Part shown: positions 8,542-16,515 of the stretch, piece after piece
Layout: each line of letters opens with the position of its first letter
Position numbering within the stretch: position 1 is the stretch's first letter
Assembly (NCBI GenBank): GCA_011523845.1
Contig: WTFV01000227.1
Span: forward strand, 16,043 to 80,042
Length of the DNA: 64,000 nucleotides
Direction of reading: 5' to 3'
Source of the DNA: Acidobacteriota bacterium
Lineage (GTDB): Bacteria > Acidobacteriota > Vicinamibacteria > Vicinamibacterales > UBA8438
Made by a program: the position numbers and the translations under genes
The notes under the pieces: model-generated
Database searches by the model: none
Seen by the model: only the letters and a program-made list of their open reading frames with translations
What the model was told of the DNA's origin: nothing

Positions 8542-11500
8542 ATGGACACCCTGACGCCAAGAGACATCTTCCTCGCAAGAGAGCTGTCGGCGGACGCCGC
8601 GGCCCGCTTCCTCGAACGCTACGGCCCGCGCGACGGCGAGGCGGCCGATCGGAACCTGCAGCAGCTCGCCGACGAGCTGCCCAGCCGCCTGGCGCTGGGC
8701 GAGCTGGCTCCCACGCTGTTCGACATCCTCTCGACGACGCCCGATCCCGATGCGGCGCTCGTCGGTTTCTGCCGCTACGTGGGCGCGCACACCCCCAGGG
8801 CGGGGTTCGTTCGCGAGCTGGCCGCCGACCCGCGCCTGCTCGACATCCTGATGCAGATCCTCGGGACCTCGCCGTTCCTGAGCGAGATCCTGATCCGCAA
8901 CCCGGAGTACCTCTACTGGCTGCGGCAGCGGCTCGACGCCGCGCCCCCCGACCGTGTCGACTACGACACGGAGCTGGATCGGCTGGTGGACAACGCACAG
9001 GCCGTCGAGCAGCAGGTGAACGTCCTCAAGCGCTTCCAGCGGCGGGAGCTGCTGCGCGTGGCGGTGCGCGACCTGTTCGGGATGCTGAACCGGGAGTCGC
9101 TGACGGCGACGACCACGCAGTTGTCCAACCTCGCGGACACGATCGTCGACCGCACCCTGCGCATCGCCGCGGAGGAAGCGTCCGCAAAGCAGGGTCCGCT
9201 GCCGGGGCGGTTCGCAGTCATCGGCATGGGCAAGCTCGGAGGCGGCGACCTCAACTACAGCTCCGACATCGACCTCATCTACGTCTACGACGTCCCGGCC
9301 GCCGAGGCCGGCGCGGCCCACGGGCGCTACCAGAAGCTCGGGCGGCGCCTCACCGGGCTGCTGTCCGACCATACCGGCGAGGGCTATCTCTACCGCGTCG
9401 ACATGCGCCTGCGGCCCATGGGCGGAGGCGGCAACCTGGTCTATTCGCTGAAGCAGTCGGCGCAATACTACGAGAGCCTCGGAGAGACGTTCGAGCGGTT
9501 CGCGATGCTGAAGGCGCGGCCGATCGCGGGCGACCGGGAGCTCGGCCGGCGTTTCGTCGACATGGTCACGCCGTTCGTCTACCGCAAGTACCTCGATCAC
9601 GCCGCCATCGAGGAGCTTGCGCGCTACAAGGCGCGCGCCGACCGGGAGCACGCGCGCCACGGCGACCTCGACCTCAACATCAAGGAGGGCCGCGGCGGCA
9701 TCCGCGAGGTGGAGCTGTTCGCGCAGGTGTTCCAGTTGATCTACGGCGGCGACCAGCCGGCGCTGCGGACCGGCCACACGCTGACCGCCCTCGATCAGCT
9801 CGGCGCCCACGACTTCATCGAACCCGACGTGCAGGAAGACCTTTCGACCGCGTACATCTTCCTGCGCAACATCGAGCACGGGCTGCAGGCGGCGGAAGGC
9901 CAGCAGACGCACAGCCTCTCGGCCGGCGCGCGCGGCCTGCGGGCGCTGGCGCGGCGGCTCGGGTTCGACGAGATCGAGACGCTCACCGGCGTGCTCGATC
10001 GCCACCGGGACCGCGTGCACGCCATCTACGCCAACCTGTTCCACGACGAGACCGGCGAGGAGGGGTTGGCCGGGCGCGGCCTGTTCAGGCTGCTGGCCGG
10101 CGAGATCGACGACGAAGAGGGCCGCGCGCGGCTCGCGGCGGCCGGCATCGACAACCCCGACGGGGCGCTGGCGGCCATCAGGCAGCTCGACGCCGCGCCG
10201 TCCCAGGGCCGGTCGTCCTCGCGCAATCTGTTGGCCAACCTGCTGGCATCGATTTTTTCGAGCGAGGCGCCGTTGTGCGCGCGGGGGCAGGTCCTGATCC
10301 GTCTCGAGAAGGTGGTAGCCCGTGCGGGAGCGCCCGCCGCGCTGTATCGCACGCTGCTCGAGAACGACGCGTTGCGGCAGCGGCTGCTCGTCGGCCTCGA
10401 CGCCGGCGACCTGTTCGCCGCCCGGCTCGCCGCGTACCCGGAGCTGCTCGACTTCCTGCCCGCCGTGGACCTGGACCAGGACGCCTTTCGCGCGGCGGTG
10501 GTCGCGGCCTTCGACGAAGTCGTCGCGAACGGCTCCGACCTCCCCTCCCGCTTCGACCCGTTCCGCCGCATCAAGGCGATCGAGGAGTTCAAGGTGCTCG
10601 CCGAGTGGCTGACGGGCCGTCGCCTCCCCCCGTTGAACGACAAGCTGTCGCTCGTCGCCGACTGTGCGATCCAGGCGGCCGCGCGGGCGGTGGCGGGGAA
10701 CCAGCCGTTCGTCCCGGACGCGGCGGGTCCGGAGGCCGGCTGGACCGTCTTCGCCCTGGGCAAGCTCGGCAGCCGCGAGCTGACCGTGCACTCCGACCTG
10801 GATCTGGTCTTCGTGTACGCGGGCGAGACGACCGACGCCACCCGGTTCCAGGGCCACCAGAAGTTCGTGCGGGCCGTCCACGACCTGCTCTCCAAGAAGA
10901 CGGCGGCGGGGTCCGCCTACGAGATCGACACGCGGCTGCGTCCCGAGGGCAAGATGGGCGCGCTGGCGATTCCGTTCCCGGCGTTCCGGCGCTACCTGCG
11001 CGAACGGGCGGAGACCTGGGAACGCATGGCCTGGACGCGTTGCCGCCACGTCGGGGGCGACCCGGCCCTGGCGGCGGAGGTCCGCGAGACCGTGGACGGC
11101 TTCGTCTACGGGGCGTGGTCGCCGGAAATCCCCGGCTACGCGCGGCACGTCCGCTCCCGCATCGAGCGCGAGCTGGCCCGCGAGGCGGCCGGCGATCACC
11201 TGGACCTGAAGCGCGGCCGCGGCGGGCTCGCCGACATCGACTTCCTGCTGCAGGTGCTGCAGCTCCGCGAGGGACCGGCGCACACGGGGTTCCGCGTCGC
11301 CGGCAGCCGCTGGCTGCTCGACACGCTGCCCGACACCGACTTCCTGCGCCCGGCGGAGGCCGACACCCTGCGCGGCGCCTACTGGTTTCTCCGCGAGTTG
11401 GAGACCGTGCTGCGCATCCACACCGACACCGGCGGCGGCGCCATCTCGACCGACCCGGCCGAGTCGGAGCCGCTGGCCCGCCGGCTGCGCGAGCCGATGT

Positions 11501-11598
11501 CCGGCGCAGAGCTGCTGGAGCGCTACCGCGACGTTACCGGGCAGGTGCGGGCGATCTACGAGGCAGGGATGGACCGGCTGGAGCGGGGTACGGCGTAA
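8542..11598 (+). CDS. glnE: Glutamine synthetase adenylyltransferase / adenylyl-removing enzyme
   Basis: It adenylylates and de-adenylylates GlnA under control of PII and glutamine. The 1018 residues contain the expected duplicated nucleotidyltransferase architecture. The N-terminal adenylyl-removing copy has GMGKLGGGDLNYSSDIDL (about 228-245), and the C-terminal adenylylating copy has ALGKLGSRELTVHSDLDL (about 738-755). Each is followed by a helical GlnD PII-uridylyltransferase-type domain. The ATG begins one base after the stop of the SEC-C gene. Together with glnD, PII and a GlnA carrying the Tyr406 loop, it completes the cascade within 11 kb. A small hairpin follows at 11652-11670. Confidence 0.95.
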   Translation: MDTLTPRDIFLARELSADAAARFLERYGPRDGEAADRNLQQLADELPSRLALGELAPTLFDILSTTPDPDAALVGFCRYVGAHTPRAGFVRELAADPRLLDILMQILGTSPFLSEILIRNPEYLYWLRQRLDAAPPDRVDYDTELDRLVDNAQAVEQQVNVLKRFQRRELLRVAVRDLFGMLNRESLTATTTQLSNLADTIVDRTLRIAAEEASAKQGPLPGRFAVIGMGKLGGGDLNYSSDIDLIYVYDVPAAEAGAAHGRYQKLGRRLTGLLSDHTGEGYLYRVDMRLRPMGGGGNLVYSLKQSAQYYESLGETFERFAMLKARPIAGDRELGRRFVDMVTPFVYRKYLDHAAIEELARYKARADREHARHGDLDLNIKEGRGGIREVELFAQVFQLIYGGDQPALRTGHTLTALDQLGAHDFIEPDVQEDLSTAYIFLRNIEHGLQAAEGQQTHSLSAGARGLRALARRLGFDEIETLTGVLDRHRDRVHAIYANLFHDETGEEGLAGRGLFRLLAGEIDDEEGRARLAAAGIDNPDGALAAIRQLDAAPSQGRSSSRNLLANLLASIFSSEAPLCARGQVLIRLEKVVARAGAPAALYRTLLENDALRQRLLVGLDAGDLFAARLAAYPELLDFLPAVDLDQDAFRAAVVAAFDEVVANGSDLPSRFDPFRRIKAIEEFKVLAEWLTGRRLPPLNDKLSLVADCAIQAAARAVAGNQPFVPDAAGPEAGWTVFALGKLGSRELTVHSDLDLVFVYAGETTDATRFQGHQKFVRAVHDLLSKKTAAGSAYEIDTRLRPEGKMGALAIPFPAFRRYLRERAETWERMAWTRCRHVGGDPALAAEVRETVDGFVYGAWSPEIPGYARHVRSRIERELAREAAGDHLDLKRGRGGLADIDFLLQVLQLREGPAHTGFRVAGSRWLLDTLPDTDFLRPAEADTLRGAYWFLRELETVLRIHTDTGGGAISTDPAESEPLARRLREPMSGAELLERYRDVTGQVRAIYEAGMDRLERGTA

Positions 11599-11651
11599 CC
11601 TCAACAGTCGCGGGTATTCGCCGTTTCAAGTGCTCCCGATCCCCTCGTCGC

Positions 11652-11670
11652 GCGACGCAAACCGCGTCGC
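11652..11670. terminator. Hairpin downstream of glnE
   Basis: GCGACGC (11652-11658) pairs with GCGTCGC (11664-11670) around a five-base loop, with CCCC/GGGG able to extend the structure outside. It lies about 50 bases after the glnE stop. There is no clear T-tract, so its strength as a terminator is uncertain. Confidence 0.4.
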
Positions 11671-11711
11671 ACGGGGCAGGATTGCTTTCGGCGACTGCTA
11701 GCATCGGATCG

Positions 11712-11966
11712 ATGTCTACCGTCGCGTTCGACACGCTGGCGTTCTCGAAGCGCCTGCAGGAGGGGGGCGTACCGCCCGACTAGGCCGACGCTCACGCACG
11801 AGCGCAGGCGGACTTCCTCACCGATCACCTGCTCGCTGAAATGGCAATGAAGAAAGACCTGGCCGAACTGGAGGCCCGGCTCGCCTGGCGGCTGATCACC
11901 GCCGGGGTCGCCATCGCCGGGATTGCCGTGGCCGCCGTCGTGTCGATCCCGAGGTTGGTCGGCTGA
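11712..11966 (+). pseudogene. DUF1640-like coiled-coil/membrane protein interrupted by a TAG stop
   Basis: The frame starts MSTVAFDTLAFSKRLQEGG and stops at TAG 11781-11783. It then continues in the same frame with ADAHARAQADF, a charged helix (MKKDLAELEARL) and a C-terminal hydrophobic helix (LITAGVAIAGIAVAAVV) to TGA 11964-11966. This is the layout of short DUF1640/CCDC90-type proteins: an FDTxxFxxRLxxAG start, a coiled coil and a TM helix. In relatives the stop position is typically Gln, so a CAG to TAG change is the simple explanation. Re-initiation at ATG 11842 could still make the membrane half. Of the 84 codons only this one is defective, so the lesion looks recent. Confidence 0.6.
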
Positions 11967-12000
11967 CGCCACCTTGCCCCGCAGCGACAGGAGACGCCTC

Positions 12001-12999
12001 CTATTGGTGCCCCAGCACGGGATGCGGCACGTAGGGCTCTTCCAGCCGCTGGCACTCCTCGTCGTCCAGGGTAACGTCGAGCGCGGCAACGGCTTTGTCG
12101 AGTTGCTCGACCCTCGTTACCCCGATGATCGGCGCCGTCACCCCCGGCTGGCGAAGGATCCAGGCGAGGGCGACCTGGGCGGGGGTGACACCGCGCCCGC
12201 GTGCGATCTCGACGACCCGGTCGACAACCCGGAAGTCGGAGTCGGCGTAGTAGAGCGACTGCGCGTACTCGTCGGTCTTCGCCCGTAGCGTCTCTCCGCC
12301 CTTCTTCTCGTCGGGGCCCGCGGCGCGGTCGCGATTCCCGGCCAGAAAGCCGCGCGCCAGCGGGCTCCACGGGATGATCCCGATCCCCTCGGCACGGCAC
12401 AGCGGCAGCATCTCGCGCTCTTCCTCGCGGTAGACGAGGTTGTAGTGGTTCTGCATCGACACGAAACGGGCCCAGCCGTGGCGCTCGGACATCTGCAGCA
12501 TCCGCGCGAACTGCCAAGCGTACATGCTGGATGCGCCGATGTAGCGCGCCTTGCCGGCGCGGACGATGTCGTTCAGCGCCTCCAGGGTTTCCTCGATCGG
12601 GGTGTGCGGGTCGAAGCGGTGGATCTGGTAGAGGTCGACGTGATCGGTCCCGAGCCGCCGGAGCGAGGCGTCGATGGCGTCGAACAGGTGCTTGCGGGAC
12701 AGTCCCCTGTCGTTCGGCCCGTCGCCCATCGGAAAGAACGCCTTGGTGGCGATCACCACCTGATCACGGGTGGTGAAGTCGCCGAGCGCGCGGCCGACGA
12801 TCTCCTCGCTGACGCCGCGCGAGTACATGTCCGCGGTATCGAAGAAGTTGATCCCGACGTCGAGCGCATGGCGGATGAAAGGACGGCCGGCGTCCTCGGG
12901 CAGGATCCAGGGGCGCCATTCGGTCGACCCGAAGGTCATCGTGCCGAGGCAGAGACGCGAGACGCGCAGGCCGGTGCGGCCGAGGTTGACGTATTCCAT
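12001..12999 (-). CDS. Aldo/keto reductase
   Basis: A 332-residue NADPH-dependent TIM-barrel oxidoreductase. The catalytic tetrad is visible as Asp54 and Tyr59 (FFDTADMYS), Lys86 (VIATKAFFP) and His127 (YQIHRFD). The C-terminal cofactor-binding part reads APIIGVTRVEQLDKAVAALDV. It is closest in style to the YajO-like or potassium-channel-beta-like aldo/keto reductases; the substrate cannot be read from sequence. The start MEYVNLGRTGLRVS is chosen because family homology begins there; the frame stays open further upstream without conserved sequence. It is transcribed toward the broken DUF1640-like gene and has no obvious operon partner. Confidence 0.88.
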   Translation of the reverse strand: MEYVNLGRTGLRVSRLCLGTMTFGSTEWRPWILPEDAGRPFIRHALDVGINFFDTADMYSRGVSEEIVGRALGDFTTRDQVVIATKAFFPMGDGPNDRGLSRKHLFDAIDASLRRLGTDHVDLYQIHRFDPHTPIEETLEALNDIVRAGKARYIGASSMYAWQFARMLQMSERHGWARFVSMQNHYNLVYREEEREMLPLCRAEGIGIIPWSPLARGFLAGNRDRAAGPDEKKGGETLRAKTDEYAQSLYYADSDFRVVDRVVEIARGRGVTPAQVALAWILRQPGVTAPIIGVTRVEQLDKAVAALDVTLDDEECQRLEEPYVPHPVLGHQ

Positions 13000-13123
13000 G
13001 GGTATTCCGTGGCGTCCGGTGATCGAGGCTCGAGGCCCGGGCGAACGCCCGCCCCCGGCGTCAATCCACACGGGCGCGCGGGACGGCGCCGAATCCCGTC
13101 CGTTTCGAGGTTCCCCGGCGGCC

Positions 13124-13357
13124 TCAGGGCACGGTGTGGTAGTGGCCGTGCACCGGATCCCACACCTGCCGCGAGCCGGATCCGCCGTCCGCGGTGAAGG
13201 TGTAGACGAGGACTCCCGCGATGGCCACGAGAACCGCGATGAGCGCGTAGGTGCCGAACCTGGACCCGCCGTCCTGCTTGAGGGCGCAGCACTGCTTGTA
13301 CTTGCGCCCGCTGCCGCACGGGCACGGATCGTTCCGGCCTGCCTTGGCTGCTGCCAT
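13124..13357 (-). CDS. Small SEC-C motif membrane protein
   Basis: A 77-residue protein. An N-terminal SEC-C zinc motif (GRNDPCPCGSGRKYKQCC) is followed by one TM helix (YALIAVLVAIAGVLVYTFTA) and a short tail ending VWDPVHGHYHTVP. The His-rich tail after the membrane segment could add metal ligands, but that is inference. A TATACT hexamer on the minus strand (complement of 13376-13381) lies about 20 bases before the ATG and could be a -10 box. The 241 bases between this gene and the next one on the plus strand hold no other feature I can support. Function is unknown. Confidence 0.75.
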   Translation of the reverse strand: MAAAKAGRNDPCPCGSGRKYKQCCALKQDGGSRFGTYALIAVLVAIAGVLVYTFTADGGSGSRQVWDPVHGHYHTVP

Positions 13358-13598
13358 TGTCTCGACTCCGCGGCCAGTATACTGCCGGACGGCGCGGGGC
13401 GAAACCGCCCCGGTTCAGCCGTAGCGACGCCGGGCCGCGACCGTGCGGAAGGCGTCTCGACGGGCCGGCGCCCGGGGGGAACGGCATGGTCAGCGGCCCC
13501 ATTCGCTACGGATTGGCCGCCCTCGACGGGCCGGTGCCCCCCGTGGGGGGGGAAGGCGGGCCTGGGAGCCGTCGTGAACGCTGCGCGGCACCGAGCCC

Positions 13599-14561
13599 AT
13601 GCCCATGAGCACGACAATGACCGTATCCGAGCCAATGCGCATCAACGACGCGCATTGCCACTTCTTCTCGGGGGGCTTCTTCGCCACACTCGCTCAGGAT
13701 CCGGCAGCGCCGCGGGCGACGGACCCGGCGGTCGATCTGCCGGCCGCGCTCGGCTGGGACGCGCCGGGCGAGCCCGAGCAACTGGCCGACCGCTGGGTTG
13801 CGGAGCTCGACCGGCACGGCGTAGGCCGCGCGGCCCTGATGGCCAGCGTCCCCGGGGACGAGGCGTCCGTCGCGGCCGCGGTGGCGCGCCATCCGTCCCG
13901 CTTCGCCGGCCTGTTCATGGTGAATCCGACGGCGCCCGACGCCGAGGAGCGCGCCCGGCGGGGCTTCGGCGAGCTCGGGCTGCGCTGCGCCTGCCTCTTC
14001 CCTGCGATGCACCATTTCGCCCTCGACGACGAGTGCGTCACGGCCGTCTTTCGGGCGGCGGCCGACCACGGATGCGCCGTCTTCGTTCACTGCGGGGTGC
14101 TCTCGGTGGGCGTCCGCCGCAAGCTCGGCCTGCCGTCGCGCTTCGACGTCCGCCTCGGCGACCCGCTCGCGGTCGTGCCGGTCGCGTCCGCCTTTCCCGG
14201 CGTCCCGGTGATCATTCCGCACTTCGGCGCCGGCTTCCTCCGGGAAACACTGATGGCGGCCGACCTCGCGGCGAACATCCACGTCGATACCTCCAGCTCG
14301 AACGGGTGGACGAAGTACACGCCCGGCCTGCGCCTGGCCGACGTGTTCCGCCAGGCGCTGGCCGTGCTGGGCCCCGAGCGCATCCTGTTCGGATCCGACT
14401 CGTCGTTCTTCCCGCGCGGGTGGCAGCGTTCGATCCACGAGGCGCAATCCGCGATTCTCGAAGAGATCGGCCTCGACGGGGAGGGACGGGCCGCAATCTT
14501 CGCGGACAACTTCGACCGGGTCTTCGGACCGGCCGGGACTGCGCACCAGTTCTCGCGGTAG
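13599..14561 (+). CDS. Amidohydrolase (amidohydro-rel/TIM-barrel) family protein
   Basis: A 320-residue metal-dependent hydrolase or decarboxylase-type TIM barrel. Metal-ligand motifs are visible: NDAHCHFF near the N-terminus (HxH), VFVHCGV, IIPHFGAGF and FGSDSSFF (the late Asp). The pattern fits the amidohydrolase-related family that includes 6-methylsalicylate/ACMS decarboxylase-like enzymes and uncharacterised hydrolases; the substrate is unknown. Several ATGs cluster at the start (13599, 13605, 13617, 13635), and the last, MRINDAHCHF, gives the minimal domain. A small membrane/coiled-coil gene follows nine bases later. Confidence 0.82.
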   Translation: MPMSTTMTVSEPMRINDAHCHFFSGGFFATLAQDPAAPRATDPAVDLPAALGWDAPGEPEQLADRWVAELDRHGVGRAALMASVPGDEASVAAAVARHPSRFAGLFMVNPTAPDAEERARRGFGELGLRCACLFPAMHHFALDDECVTAVFRAAADHGCAVFVHCGVLSVGVRRKLGLPSRFDVRLGDPLAVVPVASAFPGVPVIIPHFGAGFLRETLMAADLAANIHVDTSSSNGWTKYTPGLRLADVFRQALAVLGPERILFGSDSSFFPRGWQRSIHEAQSAILEEIGLDGEGRAAIFADNFDRVFGPAGTAHQFSR

Positions 14562-14570
14562 GATGGAACG

Positions 14571-14798
14571 ATGGCCCTGGACACGATGTGGATCATCGGA
14601 ACGGTAGTCACGGTCGGCGTTGCACTCGCCGGTGTGATGTACGCGCTGGTGAACGGCACACACCGCCGTATCGACGACGTGAACAAGCGCATCGACGACG
14701 TGAACAGGCGCATCGATGATGTCCGTACGGATCTGCAGCGCCTGCACGACGACCACAAGGGCCTCGAGGAGCGGCTGCGCGTCATCGAGGGCCGATAG
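14571..14798 (+). CDS. Small membrane-anchored coiled-coil protein
   Basis: A 75-residue protein with an N-terminal TM helix beginning MWIIGTVVTVGVALAGVMY, then a coiled coil made of 7-residue units (RIDDVNK, RIDDVNR, RIDDVRT). The DNA of these units is itself repeated. It resembles the 81-residue protein at 22471-22716, which also starts with KWIIGTI and carries RRIDD units, so the two look like members of one local family. It starts nine bases after the amidohydrolase stop and is followed at once by the two-hairpin repeat. Function is unknown. Confidence 0.65.
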   Translation: MALDTMWIIGTVVTVGVALAGVMYALVNGTHRRIDDVNKRIDDVNRRIDDVRTDLQRLHDDHKGLEERLRVIEGR

Positions 14799-14812
14799 AA
14801 GACGGCCCGGTT

Positions 14813-14919
14813 AGGAGTCTGCGCCGCAGAACGCAGCGAAGCGAAGTTCTGCGACGCAGGGTCATGGAGCGGGGGGATGGGCCGAAACGCCGAGCCAGCG
14901 AGGCGTTTCGGGGCGCTAG
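14813..14919. repeat. Two-hairpin dispersed repeat, copy A
   Basis: About 105 bp that recurs in reverse orientation at 40311-40421 with only a few mismatches. The first hairpin pairs GCAGAAC with GTTCTGC within 14821-14857. The second pairs CCGAAACGCC with GGCGTTTCGG within 14882-14911. A G-rich spacer separates them. It lies between two convergent genes, and its right end supplies the TAG of the quinone oxidoreductase gene (complement of 14916-14918). It probably works as a two-way terminator or is a REP-like element; the mechanism of spread is unknown. Confidence 0.75.
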
Positions 14920-15911
14920 GGAATCAGCAGCAGCTTCCCGGTGTGGACGCTCGACTCCATGACCCGGTGCGCCTCGGCCGCGTCGGCCAGCGGGTAGGTC
15001 GCGTGCACGATCGGCCGCAGCTCGCCTGAGGCGAACCGGGGCCAGACGCGTTCGCGCAGCGCCGCAAGGATTCCTGCCTTCTCTTCCACCGCCCGCGCCC
15101 GCAGCGTCGCCCCCGTCACGGTCAGGCGGCGCGACATCAGGCGCGCGAGGTCCAGCTCCGCCTGCGCACCCTCCATCAGGGCGATGATCACGAGCCGGCC
15201 TTCGATGGCGAGGCTGGCGACGTTGCGCTGCAGGTAGGCGCCACCGACCATGTCGAGGATTACGTCGACCCCGCGGCCGCCGGTCGCCTCGCGCAGCACC
15301 GCCACGAAGTCCTCCGCGCGGTAGTCGACGGCGCGCTCGGCCCCGAGCTCCACGCAGGTCGCGCACTTGGCCGGCGTCCCCGCGGTGGCGAAGATGCGCG
15401 CCCCGAACAGGCGCGCGAGCTGGATGGCGACCGTGCCGATGCCGCTCGATCCGCCGTGCACCAACAGCGTCTCGCCCTCCTTCAGCCGACCGCGGTCGAC
15501 GACGTTGGTCCAGACCGTTGCGTACGCCTCCGGCAGCGCCGCCGCGCCGGTGAGCGACACGCCCTCCGGAATCGGCAGACACTGGGGGGCGGGCGCCAGA
15601 CAGTACTCGGCGTAGCCTCCGCCAGTGAGCAGCGCACACACATCGGCGCCGACCGGCAGATCGGAGACACCCTCCCCCACCGCCGCGACGGTCCCCGACA
15701 CTTCCAGTCCCAGGATGTCGGAGGCGCCGGGGGGCGGCGGGTAGTTTCCCTTGCGCTGCATGGTATCGGCCCGGTTGACGCCGGACGCCGCAACGCGGAT
15801 CAACACGTCGCCAGCGCCGGGGACCGGCACCGGCCGGCTCCCGATCCGTAGCGCCTCGGGCGCACCGGGCTCCGTGATGTCGACGACGCGCATGGTCCCG
15901 GGAATCGCCAT
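14916..15911 (-). CDS. NAD(P)H:quinone oxidoreductase-like zinc-independent MDR protein
   Basis: A 331-residue medium-chain dehydrogenase/reductase. The N-terminal GroES-like part includes AASGVNRADTMQRKGNYPPP, typical of quinone oxidoreductase/PIG3-like enzymes. The Rossmann motif is LVHGGSSGIGTVAIQLA, followed by ATAGTPAKCATC. The structural and catalytic zinc cysteines of alcohol dehydrogenases are absent. The ATG at 15911 is preferred over an ATG six bases upstream because AGGAG sits 7 bases before it. The last codon and stop lie inside the dispersed repeat. It is divergent from the ACT-dap operon across a 139-base gap. Confidence 0.88.
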   Translation of the reverse strand: MAIPGTMRVVDITEPGAPEALRIGSRPVPVPGAGDVLIRVAASGVNRADTMQRKGNYPPPPGASDILGLEVSGTVAAVGEGVSDLPVGADVCALLTGGGYAEYCLAPAPQCLPIPEGVSLTGAAALPEAYATVWTNVVDRGRLKEGETLLVHGGSSGIGTVAIQLARLFGARIFATAGTPAKCATCVELGAERAVDYRAEDFVAVLREATGGRGVDVILDMVGGAYLQRNVASLAIEGRLVIIALMEGAQAELDLARLMSRRLTVTGATLRARAVEEKAGILAALRERVWPRFASGELRPIVHATYPLADAAEAHRVMESSVHTGKLLLIP

Positions 15912-15985
15912 CTGCATGCTCCTGGATATGCCGACGCGGTGGGGCGTCGGGCGACGCGGCGCGCCGGCGGCACCCGGCGCGCGAG

Positions 15986-15991
15986 TATAAT
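15986..15991 (+). promoter_or_regulatory. Perfect -10 hexamer before the ACT-dap operon
   Basis: TATAAT occurs in an otherwise GC-rich gap, about 60 bases before the ATG at 16051. No good -35 box is seen at the expected spacing. Its place argues against using the GTG at 15994 as the start of the ACT gene, since that would lie at or before the transcription start. Confidence 0.5.
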
Positions 15992-16050
15992 TCGTGTCGA
16001 ATGAACAGGCCCAGGCCGCGTCGCGCGCACGAACCGTGGAGTCGCCGCTC

Positions 16051-16515
16051 ATGGCCGTGACCATCAAGCGGGTCATGCTCTGGCAGACGGAGATCAAGAA
16101 CGAGCCGGGCGCTCTCAGCGCGGTGCTCGAGCCGCTTGCGCAGGCGGGCCTGGATCTCCATGCGGTGATGAAGCGCTGCATACCCGGGCGCCGCGGCCGT
16201 GCCACGGTGGAGATCCTGCCCGGCTCGGGCCGCAAGGCGACGGCGCTCGCCCGCGCGGCGGGATTCAGCCAGTCTCCCACCGAAGCCCTGCTCGTCGAGG
16301 GAGCCAACCGGCCCGGCCTCGCCTACGCCGTAGCCAACAGCATTGCGTGGGCCGGCATCAGCCTGCGGTTCCTATCGGCGCAGATCGCCGGCGAGCGGTA
16401 CTCCGCGCTCCTCGGATTCCGGACGCCGGCGGAGCGCAGGAAGGGCGCGACGCTGATACGAAGAGTGGCGAACGACGCGGAAGAGACGGCGTCCGGGGAA
16501 GCGGCTCCGCAATGA
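16051..16515 (+). CDS. Tandem ACT-domain protein
   Basis: A 154-residue protein with two ACT-like halves. The first begins IKRVMLWQTEIKNEPGALSAVLEPLAQAG; the second includes VEGANRPGLAYAVANSIAWAGI. Stand-alone ACT pairs bind amino acids or act as small regulatory subunits. Because it heads the dap genes and overlaps dapB by four bases (ATGA), a role in sensing an amino acid for the lysine pathway is plausible but unproven. A longer frame from GTG 15994 exists; ATG 16051 is chosen because the TATAAT box lies at 15986-15991. Confidence 0.75.
   Translation: MAVTIKRVMLWQTEIKNEPGALSAVLEPLAQAGLDLHAVMKRCIPGRRGRATVEILPGSGRKATALARAAGFSQSPTEALLVEGANRPGLAYAVANSIAWAGISLRFLSAQIAGERYSALLGFRTPAERRKGATLIRRVANDAEETASGEAAPQ

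Noticed and set aside
8335..11604. A 1089-codon minus-strand frame opposite glnE
   Set aside because: Complete overlap with glnE, low-complexity composition and no recognisable domain; a GC-driven shadow.
14640..14740. A CRISPR-like short repeat
   Set aside because: The repeated bases encode heptads of a coiled coil inside a gene; there are no spacers or cas genes, and no CRISPR array was seen elsewhere in the window.
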